From Pseudomonadota bacterium (GTDB lineage Bacteria; Chloroflexota; UBA6077; JAJPHF01), in assembly GCA_021325365.1 (NCBI GenBank), contig JAJPHF010000144.1, positions 12,044-76,043 of the forward strand: a stretch of DNA of 64,000 nucleotides. Direction: 5' to 3'. The position numbers and the translations under genes were made by a program. Shown here in pieces: positions 57,117 through 64,000 of the stretch. Under the pieces are notes generated by a model. That model had not been told where the DNA came from, made no database searches, and saw only the letters and a program-made list of their open reading frames with translations. How positions within the stretch are numbered: position 1 is the first letter of the stretch; the number at the start of each line of letters is the position of its first letter.

Positions 57117-60100
57117 CTACGGCTCGACGACGAAGGTCAGGCGATTTGACTCGCCCGTCGGGCTCTTCAGATAGACCTCGTATTGGCCCGGTCGACCGTA
57201 GAAGCTCGGGGGCACGGTCGCCGTCAACCAATGCTCGTTGCCCAAGACGGTCGCGAGCTGGGCGCCGTCGAAGAGGACCACGGTGCCAGGAACGGCGTTG
57301 TCCACGTCCACGGAGAGCGCGGAATCGCCATTCGGTTGCGCGTTGAACGCTTGGGCGACGCGCGTGCGGTCTGGGGTGAGCTTGTGCAACACCGGCGGGG
57401 CGGCGACGGCCGGAGCGGCCGGCTGGCCTGGCGCCGCCGCCGGAGCTGCGTCCGGGCGAGCCGCTTCCGAAGCGTCGCCGGGCGCGGCGGTCATCGTCGC
57501 GCCCACGTCGGCGCCCGCGCTGGACGCTGCGCCGCGCGCGGCAACCGCCGCCTCATCGCCGGACGGGCCGGACGCCGTGGCGGTTGCCCCGGGGGCCGTC
57601 ACCGTGAAGGTCAGCGGCTCCGACGTGCCCAGTGCGGTGCTCAAACGGATCTCGTGGCGGCCAGGCTGGCTGAGGAACTCGCGCGGGACGGTGGCGGTGA
57701 CGCGATTCTGGCTGGCGTAGGCCGTGGACAGCGTAACCGTGTCGAAGAGGACCGCCGCGCCCGGCGTCGCGCCCTCTGTTTCCAGCACGAGCGCCGAGCT
57801 GCCATCAGGCTGCTGGTTGAACGCCCGATCGGCGGGCGTGTCCGCGGGCTCGAGGCGCAGGAGCGTGGGCGGGCCGGTCAGCACCTCGGAACGACGCGCA
57901 CCGTCCAGCAAGTAAGCCTCGTGTGTCCCCCCCGCCGCTAGCAGGCTCGGGGGCACGCGCGCCACAAGCTGGTCCTTCGCCCACGGGCGCGTGGGATAGG
58001 TCACACCGTCGAACACCAGGAGAGTGTGCTGGCTAAAGCCCGCGCCCGAGATAACGAGACCGCCCGGGTTCGTCTGGAGCGCGGCCAATGTGAGGTCCGG
58101 CAGCGCGCGGGTGAGGGGCGGCGCCTCGACCGTGTGCCCCGGGAAAACGATCTCCTCAATGATGGCCTGCGAGGTGGGGTGCGACGGGTAGGTCTCGCCC
58201 TGCACCACGAAGCGCAACGCCTGCAGCGGCCGCGGCTGCCACATGGCAGTGATCACCGGCAGCCGGTCGAGCCCGCGGCCCGCCCAGATGGGGTGATAGG
58301 CTCCATCGGCGCCCGCGCCCTGGATCTCCAGGTCCACGATGCGGCTGGCCCACTGGTCTTTGGCCGCCAGGTCCTTCGTGGGGAGCACGACCTGCACCGA
58401 GTCTAGCTCCACCGGCGCCGCGAAAGTCACGTCGAGCGTGTGGGGCAGGGGCGTGTCGGCGGAGACCCAGGCGGTCTGCCGGTCGGGCGCGCCGTCGCGG
58501 TCGAACACGTTGCCCGGTTCCGTGCCGGCGCTGGCCCGCGAGTCGGCGGCGACGGACGCGACCTGCAACGGGGCGCCTTGCAGCTGCGCCTGGATCGCGC
58601 CCGCCTCCACGACGCGCACGTCGCGCAGCAGCGGGTCCGCCCGCCAATCGTTGAAGCCGTAGCCCTTGTGCTCGGCGCGCAGCGTGTCGGTAGCGAACAG
58701 CGACGGCCAGGAGCCTACGACCGGCGCGGCCGCGAGGTACGGCTGCAGCGTCGGGTTGTTGTCGACGAACAGCATGGGAAAGTAGCTCATCAGCCAGGTG
58801 CGCGGCGGCAGGGCGCTCAGCTCGGCCGCGCTGACGACCTCGGTCGTGCCGCCGAACCAGGCGATCTGCAGCCACTTGAGGTCGTGGTCGCCCTTGTGGG
58901 CGTAAACCCAGTCCAGCGCCTGGCCCACGCCCTGGTGGCCCTGGAACGTCGCCTGAGCCTGGCCCCACTGCACGGCCCCGACGAGCACCAGCAAGACGCC
59001 GGTCGCGGCCAGCCGCGGGACCGGCCCCCGCCCGACGCGGCGCCCGGCGGCCACGACGCCGTAAGCGGCAAACAGGAACAGGAAGGGCTGCAACACCGAC
59101 GCCTGGCGAAAGAAGGGCATACTGCCCGACAGCCAGACGTACAGCAAGCCGAGGGGGATGCTCAGCGCGATGACGCGGCGGGCCTGATCGCTCGGGTCGC
59201 CGGGCTCGCGGCGGTGGCGCCAGTACGCCAGCCAGCCGCCGAGGATTGCTGCCAGGAGCAACAGGCCCATTTGGCTGCGGAATCCCTCCGCCCACACCGC
59301 CAGGTTGCCAAGCACCGTCCAAGGCGACGTGTGGAGGGTGCGCAGCCCCTGCAAACTCATGGTCGGTCCGCGACCGGGCGGTGTGCCGATGACCACGTCG
59401 CTCAGGAACTCCATCAGTCCCTGCTGCCAGAGCCCGCCGATCCCGAAGCTGAGGGCCGCCAGCCAGCCCGCGAGCTGCGCCCGGCGCGGCCACAGCCAGA
59501 GCGCCCAGAAGACGACCGACAGCGGGGCGACCAGGTAGAGGGCCGTGTAGTGAATCCCGCCGGCCAGACCAAACAGCGTGCCGGCGAGACAGAAACGCGC
59601 GGCCCGCCGCCAGTCGGCAGGGCCGGGCAGGTCGCCGGTCCGCAGGAGCAGCCAAATCCCCACCAGGGCGAACGGCAGGCCGAGGAGCCGCGACTCGGGC
59701 TGCGGCGTCCACAAAGTGAGCGTGGGCGAGGTGACGAACAGGAGGGTCGAGAGCAGCGCCGCCAGGCGACTGCCCGTGACCTTCGCCGCGAACCAGGCCC
59801 AGACAGCGAGCAGCGCGGCGTGCAGGAACACCGTGACCAGCAGCAGGAAGCGGAACTGCCCGGTCTGGTCGCCGAGCAGCGGCAGCGGATACGACGGCAG
59901 CGACAGGCCCGTCTTCAGGGGCAGGTAGGAGATCAGGAAGAAATAGGGCTGGAGCGCGTTGTACTGATAGAGGAACGCCTGTTGCCAATTCTGAATCGTT
60001 AGGAGGCCCTTGGTGTACAGGTAGTAGTCGTCGTTGACCCAGCCGTAGACGTCGGCAAAGTGGGTGAGCCAAAGCGTCAGGTAGCCGAGGATGAGGCCGG

Positions 60101-60230
60101 CCGAGGCCGCGACGTAAACGCCGCGCGAGATCTCAAGGCTGAGCAGCCCCGACCACTCGCGTGCCGCCCGGGTTGCGCGGATCTCGGGAGGCGGGCCGGC
60201 GCGGGGCGTCGCGACGGCAGGTGCCGACAT
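57117..60230 (-). CDS. Array member F: polytopic GT-C-like protein with discoidin, 3 Ig-like repeats and an Ala-rich linker
   Basis: 1037 residues, ATG with GGAGG six bases upstream. First loop YGWVNDDYYLYTKGLLTIQN (Asp pair near 67-68), NW-QAF, LQPYFFLISYLPLKTGLSL. SPTLTLWTPQPESRLLGLPF and MPFFRQASVLQPFLFLFAA. Exported: TWLMSYFPMLFVDNNPTLQP, discoidin-like module about 553-697 (EPGNVFDRD, TAWVSADT, IEEIVFPGH). Two repeats, then a 65-residue Ala/Pro/Gly linker (about 880-945) and a third repeat ending GQYEVYLKSPTGESNRLTFV. The linker is likely a flexible stalk or a later insertion. Confidence 0.83.
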   Translation of the reverse strand: MSAPAVATPRAGPPPEIRATRAAREWSGLLSLEISRGVYVAASAGLILGYLTLWLTHFADVYGWVNDDYYLYTKGLLTIQNWQQAFLYQYNALQPYFFLISYLPLKTGLSLPSYPLPLLGDQTGQFRFLLLVTVFLHAALLAVWAWFAAKVTGSRLAALLSTLLFVTSPTLTLWTPQPESRLLGLPFALVGIWLLLRTGDLPGPADWRRAARFCLAGTLFGLAGGIHYTALYLVAPLSVVFWALWLWPRRAQLAGWLAALSFGIGGLWQQGLMEFLSDVVIGTPPGRGPTMSLQGLRTLHTSPWTVLGNLAVWAEGFRSQMGLLLLAAILGGWLAYWRHRREPGDPSDQARRVIALSIPLGLLYVWLSGSMPFFRQASVLQPFLFLFAAYGVVAAGRRVGRGPVPRLAATGVLLVLVGAVQWGQAQATFQGHQGVGQALDWVYAHKGDHDLKWLQIAWFGGTTEVVSAAELSALPPRTWLMSYFPMLFVDNNPTLQPYLAAAPVVGSWPSLFATDTLRAEHKGYGFNDWRADPLLRDVRVVEAGAIQAQLQGAPLQVASVAADSRASAGTEPGNVFDRDGAPDRQTAWVSADTPLPHTLDVTFAAPVELDSVQVVLPTKDLAAKDQWASRIVDLEIQGAGADGAYHPIWAGRGLDRLPVITAMWQPRPLQALRFVVQGETYPSHPTSQAIIEEIVFPGHTVEAPPLTRALPDLTLAALQTNPGGLVISGAGFSQHTLLVFDGVTYPTRPWAKDQLVARVPPSLLAAGGTHEAYLLDGARRSEVLTGPPTLLRLEPADTPADRAFNQQPDGSSALVLETEGATPGAAVLFDTVTLSTAYASQNRVTATVPREFLSQPGRHEIRLSTALGTSEPLTFTVTAPGATATASGPSGDEAAVAARGAASSAGADVGATMTAAPGDASEAARPDAAPAAAPGQPAAPAVAAPPVLHKLTPDRTRVAQAFNAQPNGDSALSVDVDNAVPGTVVLFDGAQLATVLGNEHWLTATVPPSFYGRPGQYEVYLKSPTGESNRLTFVVEP

Positions 60231-60242
60231 GCAGTCCTCCAG

Positions 60243-63200
60243 CTAGGGCTCGACCACGAACTCGAGACGATTGGATTCGCTGTCGCCGTATTTGAGGTAG
60301 ATCGGGTAGCTTCCCGGCGTCCGGTACAGCTCGGCGGGCACGATGGCCGTCAACAGGTGGTCGCTGCCATAAGTCGTCGCCAGGGGCACGTTGCCGAAGA
60401 CGACGACGGTGCCGCGCACGGCGTTTTCGACGTCCAGCGCCATTGCCGCGTGCCCGTCCGGCTGGCGGTTGAAGGTCTGCCCGACCCGCGTCTTGGCCGG
60501 CATTACGGCATCCAGCGTGAGTGGCCCCGGCAGGGGGCCGGACAGGGGCGGCACCTCGACGGGCGGCCCCCCGAACGGCTCGAGCGGGACTGGCTCGGTT
60601 ACCTCGAACGCCAAAGGGTCCGACTCTCCCAGGACGTTGCGGAGCGTGACCGTATGGCGACCCGGACGGGCGATGAGGTCTGGCGGGACGGCCGCTTGGA
60701 GCCAGCGTTCGGACGCGAAGGCTGTCTGTAGCGGGACCGAGTCGAACAGCACGGTTGTTTCCGGCCCCGCGCCCTCGCTGTCCACGGTCAGGACCGAGGT
60801 GCCGTCCGGCCGTAGGTCGAACGCGCGCCCGGCGGGCGTGGAAGACGGATACAGCCGGGTTAGGGCCGGGCGACGCACGGCGAGGCTCAGCGCGTTCGAC
60901 TCGCGCAGCCCGTCCGTGAGCGCCACCTGTACATCCTTGCCGTTCGGCAGGAGGCGCGGCGAGAGGCGCCCGAGAAGCCGGTCTTTCCCGATCAGCCGCG
61001 TCGGCAACGTGGTGCCGTCTACCCGCACGACGGTTTGGGGCGTCACGTTCTGCGCGACGACCACTAGCCCCTTCTCCGAGGGTTGCACCTCCTGTAGCTC
61101 CAGCGGGGGGAGCGGCCGGGAGGGTGGGGGCGCGCTCACCTGATAGCCGGGAAACTCGATCTCCTCGATGGACGTCCAGTTGGTAGGCTGCGTGGGCAGG
61201 GTCGCCTGGTCGACCACCAGCCGCAGCCGATCGACGCTGCGAGTGGGCCAGGCCGCCGCGATCACCGGTTGGTTCTCCAGCCCGCGGCCCAGCCAGATCG
61301 TCTGGAAGGCCTCGTCCCCCGCCGCCGCCTGTATCTCCAGCGTGGCGATGCGGCTGCCGGATTGCTCTTTGAACTCGGTCTTGCCGGTTTGGTCCACGGG
61401 CGGCAGCACGACGTCCACGCCGCCGAGCGGCGCGGCGCGCGCCAGGTCGATCGTCAGGGTATGCGGACCTGGCGTAGGTGCCGAGATCCACGCCGCGACG
61501 CCATCAGGCCCCGTGTCGTGGTCGAACACGTTCGCTGGCTCGGCGCTTGGGAACGCCTGCGAATCCGCGGTCACCGACTGCACCTCGAGCGTCGTCGCGC
61601 GCATCGTTTCACGTAACGCACCCACCTCCACCACCCGGATGGCCCGCAGGAGCGGATCGGCACGCCAGTCATTGTACCCGTAACCACGGTGCTCCATGCG
61701 CAGGGTGTCCGTCGCGTAGAGCGAGGGCCAGGAGGCGAGGGCGGGCGTGCGCGCCAGGTAGGGCTGCAGGCTGGGATTGTTGTCCACGAAGAGCACGGGG
61801 TAGTAGCTGATGAGCCACGTGTCGGGCGGTGCTTGCTCAAGCTCTTGGCGCTGCAGGACTTCCGTGTCGCCGCCGAACCACGCGATCGGCAGCCACCGCA
61901 GAGGGTGGTCGCCCTTGTTGGCATAGGCCCACTCCAGCGCGCGGCCCAGCCCTTGCTCCGCCTGGAACACGCCGGCCGCCTGCGACCACGGCACGATCCC
62001 GACGATGGCGAGCAGCCCGGCCACGACGGCGGCCCGCCCCGCGCCCAGGCGCGTCAGCCGCCGCGCCGCGGCGGCCATGCCCACGCTCGCGAAGAGAAAG
62101 AGGAACGGCTGCAAGCCCGAGGTCTGCCGGAAAAACGGCATCGTGCCCGACAACCAGAGGTAGAGCAGCCCGAGCGGGACGCCGACGCCGATTGCCAGCC
62201 GCTCGGCCCGCCGGGGCGCATCGACACGCCAGGCGCCCCAGACGTAGACGGCCCAGCCGAGCGCGATCGCCACGAGGAGCGGCACGCCTACCTGGCTCAC
62301 AAAGCCGTCGGCGAGGATTCGCAGGTTCCCCAGCGTCGACCAGGGCGACGTGTGAATCGTGCGGAGCTTGGCGAGGGTCATCGTCAGCCCCTCGCTCCAG
62401 GGCCGTCCCACCAGGAAGTAGCTGACGGCTTCGATCCCCACGTGTAGCCACACGCCGCCCAGCCCGAAGACGATCGCCTCCCGCCACACGCTGGGCCGGC
62501 GCCAGTGGTGGGCCAGCCGCAGGAGCCAGAACACCAGGCAGACGGGGGCCAGCAGGTACAGCGCGGTGTAGTGGATCGCCTGCGCCAGGCCCAAGAGCGA
62601 TCCGGCGAGGAAGTAGAGGGCGATCCGCCGCCCGCCGACCGGGGCCGCGGGGGCGCTCATGCGAAACAGCAGCCACAGCCCCGCGAGCGCGAACGGCAGG
62701 CCGAGGAGCCGCGATTCAGGCTGCGGCGACCAGAGGGTGAGCGTGGGCGAGGTGGCGAACAGCGCCAGCGATACGAGCGCGGCCAGCCGGTCGCCCGTCA
62801 GCTTCGTCGCGAACCACGCCCACAGGCCGAGCAGCACGGCGTGCAAGAACACCGTGTACAGCAGCAGGAACCGAAAGTGCCCGGTCTGCTCGCCGAACAG
62901 CGGCAGCGGATACGACGGCAGACTGATGCCGAGCTTGAGGGGCAGATAGGTGATGAGGAAGAACGAGAGCTGTAGCGCGTTCCACTCGTCAAAGGCGTGG
63001 CGCCAATCGCGGATGGTCGCCAGGCCCTTGGTCCACTCGACGGCGTAGTCATCCATGACCCAGCCGTACACGTAGTGGAAGTGCGCCGCCCAGAGCGTGG
63101 CGTAGGCGAGGACAACCGCCGCGACGAGCAGCAGGTACGCGCGGCCAGACAGCTCCATCGCGGGCAGCCGTGGAGTCGCGGCCAGGGCCCCCGCGCGCTC

Positions 63201-63266
63201 AGGGTTGCGTGACGGGGCAGCGCGCGGCGGCGCCAGTACCGGCGTTCGCATCCGCTCCCCCGTCAT
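60243..63266 (-). CDS. Array member G: polytopic GT-C-like protein with discoidin and 3 Ig-like repeats
   Basis: 1007 residues; the ATG overlaps the stop of member H (ATGA). First loop YGWVMDDYAVEWTKGLATIR (Asp pair near 72-73), DWRHAFDEWNALQLSFFLIT. SPTLTLWSPQPESRLLGLPF and MPFFRQTSGLQPFLFLFAS. Exported: TWLISYYPVLFVDNNPSLQP, YATDTLRMEHRGYGYNDWRA, discoidin-like module about 562-705 (EPANVFDHD, AAWISAPT, IEEIEFPGY). Three repeats, the last beginning TLDAVMPAKTRVGQTFNRQP and ending SESNRLEFVVEP. Members F and G are most alike in the loop and terminal repeat. Confidence 0.83.
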   Translation of the reverse strand: MTGERMRTPVLAPPRAAPSRNPERAGALAATPRLPAMELSGRAYLLLVAAVVLAYATLWAAHFHYVYGWVMDDYAVEWTKGLATIRDWRHAFDEWNALQLSFFLITYLPLKLGISLPSYPLPLFGEQTGHFRFLLLYTVFLHAVLLGLWAWFATKLTGDRLAALVSLALFATSPTLTLWSPQPESRLLGLPFALAGLWLLFRMSAPAAPVGGRRIALYFLAGSLLGLAQAIHYTALYLLAPVCLVFWLLRLAHHWRRPSVWREAIVFGLGGVWLHVGIEAVSYFLVGRPWSEGLTMTLAKLRTIHTSPWSTLGNLRILADGFVSQVGVPLLVAIALGWAVYVWGAWRVDAPRRAERLAIGVGVPLGLLYLWLSGTMPFFRQTSGLQPFLFLFASVGMAAAARRLTRLGAGRAAVVAGLLAIVGIVPWSQAAGVFQAEQGLGRALEWAYANKGDHPLRWLPIAWFGGDTEVLQRQELEQAPPDTWLISYYPVLFVDNNPSLQPYLARTPALASWPSLYATDTLRMEHRGYGYNDWRADPLLRAIRVVEVGALRETMRATTLEVQSVTADSQAFPSAEPANVFDHDTGPDGVAAWISAPTPGPHTLTIDLARAAPLGGVDVVLPPVDQTGKTEFKEQSGSRIATLEIQAAAGDEAFQTIWLGRGLENQPVIAAAWPTRSVDRLRLVVDQATLPTQPTNWTSIEEIEFPGYQVSAPPPSRPLPPLELQEVQPSEKGLVVVAQNVTPQTVVRVDGTTLPTRLIGKDRLLGRLSPRLLPNGKDVQVALTDGLRESNALSLAVRRPALTRLYPSSTPAGRAFDLRPDGTSVLTVDSEGAGPETTVLFDSVPLQTAFASERWLQAAVPPDLIARPGRHTVTLRNVLGESDPLAFEVTEPVPLEPFGGPPVEVPPLSGPLPGPLTLDAVMPAKTRVGQTFNRQPDGHAAMALDVENAVRGTVVVFGNVPLATTYGSDHLLTAIVPAELYRTPGSYPIYLKYGDSESNRLEFVVEP

Positions 63267-64000
63267 TGCTCTACGACGAAGGTGAGCCGATTCGATTCCT
63301 CACCATCGCGCACTAGATAGACCTCGTATGCGCCGGGCTGGCTGTACAGGTCCGCGGCGACCGGAACGGACAGCGGACAGGCCGGGTTCCCCACCACGCC
63401 CACGGCGACATCCCCGAACATCACGGTGGCGCCCGGCTCGGCGCGCGTGCAGTCGATGACCAGCATCGCCGGACCGAATGGCTCGTTGTTGAAGCCCTGC
63501 CCGGCCTTCGTCCCCGCGGGCCGCAATCCCAGCAAGGTGGGCGCCGGGGAGGGCAGCACGGCCGGGGCGATGGCGGGCGGCGCGGCTGCCAATGGGGCCT
63601 GCTCCTCGCCCTGAATTACCAGCTCGAGACGATTGGATTGGTCGATGCCGTTGTCGAGGTAAACCGGATAGCGCCCCGGCTGGCGGAGCAGGTCGGGCGG
63701 CACGAGGGCCGTGAGGCGCTCCGCGTTCACGTAGCTGGTCACCAGCCGGTGGCCGGCCAGCACCACGCTGGTGCCGGGGGTCGCGCGCTCCGCGACTGCC
63801 TGTAGCGCTGATTCTCCATCCGGCTGCAAATTGAACGTGCGCCCGGCCTCAACCTCGGTCGGCGCGATCGCGCGCAGCAGCGGCGGCGCCGATTGCCCTG
63901 GCTGGTATGCCACGAAGCCGTTGTCGATGTCAAAGAAAAGGTGGGTGGCGTCGGCCTCGGCGGCGTGGGCCGGGAGGTCCGCGTAGTCGAGGAAGCGCAC
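63263..64000 (-). CDS. Array member H: C-terminal fragment with two Ig-like repeats (cut by window edge)
   Basis: 245 residues visible; the true start lies beyond the right edge, and the GTG at 64000 is probably internal. Begins RFLDYADLPAHAAEADATHL and FFDIDNGFVAYQPG, an exported segment unlike the discoidin part of B-G. It then has a repeat (TFNLQPDGESALQAV, PPDLLRQPGRYPVYLDN), a Pro/Ala linker, and a final repeat GTKAGQGFNNEPFGPAMLVI with FGDVAVGVVGNPACPL. This final repeat is strikingly like the final repeat of member A. Upstream gene of the visible operon. Confidence 0.75.
   Translation of the reverse strand: MRFLDYADLPAHAAEADATHLFFDIDNGFVAYQPGQSAPPLLRAIAPTEVEAGRTFNLQPDGESALQAVAERATPGTSVVLAGHRLVTSYVNAERLTALVPPDLLRQPGRYPVYLDNGIDQSNRLELVIQGEEQAPLAAAPPAIAPAVLPSPAPTLLGLRPAGTKAGQGFNNEPFGPAMLVIDCTRAEPGATVMFGDVAVGVVGNPACPLSVPVAADLYSQPGAYEVYLVRDGEESNRLTFVVEQ

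Overview
The window is a GC-rich (about 70%) bacterial chromosome segment. Several traits point to a Chloroflexota-like soil or thermophile lineage: secreted lipoproteins, Thr-Pro-rich surface proteins, a TPP-riboswitch thiamine operon that uses ThiO, a T-box-controlled ilv-leu operon, and AGGAGG ribosome binding sites with many GTG/TTG starts. This placement is inference; no rRNA or tRNA gene was seen.

Layout. 1-5,100: a cut-off substrate-binding protein, a D-2-hydroxyacid dehydrogenase, and three tandem paralogous ABC substrate-binding lipoproteins without permease or ATPase. 5,100-14,750: mixed accessory genes (small hypothetical proteins, an orphan CoxL/XdhB-type molybdenum subunit, a YVTN beta-propeller, a FecR-domain Thr-Pro surface protein, an FMN alpha-hydroxyacid oxidase). 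14,780-19,360: thi operon thiG-thiE-thiS-thiO-thiD on the minus strand, behind a consensus promoter, a TPP riboswitch and an intrinsic terminator. 19,460-22,440: two polytopic GT-C type glycosyltransferase genes. 22,450-29,220: ilvB-ilvN-ilvC-leuA-leuB behind a T-box leader whose antiterminator/terminator module is repeated; ilvB carries a 1-base frameshift. 29,350-36,330: Crp/Fnr regulator, S21, two glycine-rich secreted proteins, QueF, hydantoinase/oxoprolinase A and B. 36,550-41,600: GDP-mannose 4,6-dehydratase, a secreted subtilase-like protein and a SIS-domain sugar isomerase.

41,900-64,000 is the most unusual part. It is an array of eight paralogous large membrane proteins. Six are complete minus-strand genes, one at the window edge is partial, and one is a divergent plus-strand copy with about 50% GC. 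Each complete copy has a polytopic N-terminal part with an Asp-Asp motif in the first outside loop (GT-C-like), an exported stretch, a discoidin (F5/8 type C)-like module, and 2 to 7 Ig-like (IPT/TIG-resembling) repeats of about 95 residues. Start/stop overlaps (ATGA, GTGA) indicate a single operon. With the nearby gmd and SIS isomerase, a role in building or anchoring surface glycans is plausible but unproven. I do not recognise the family.
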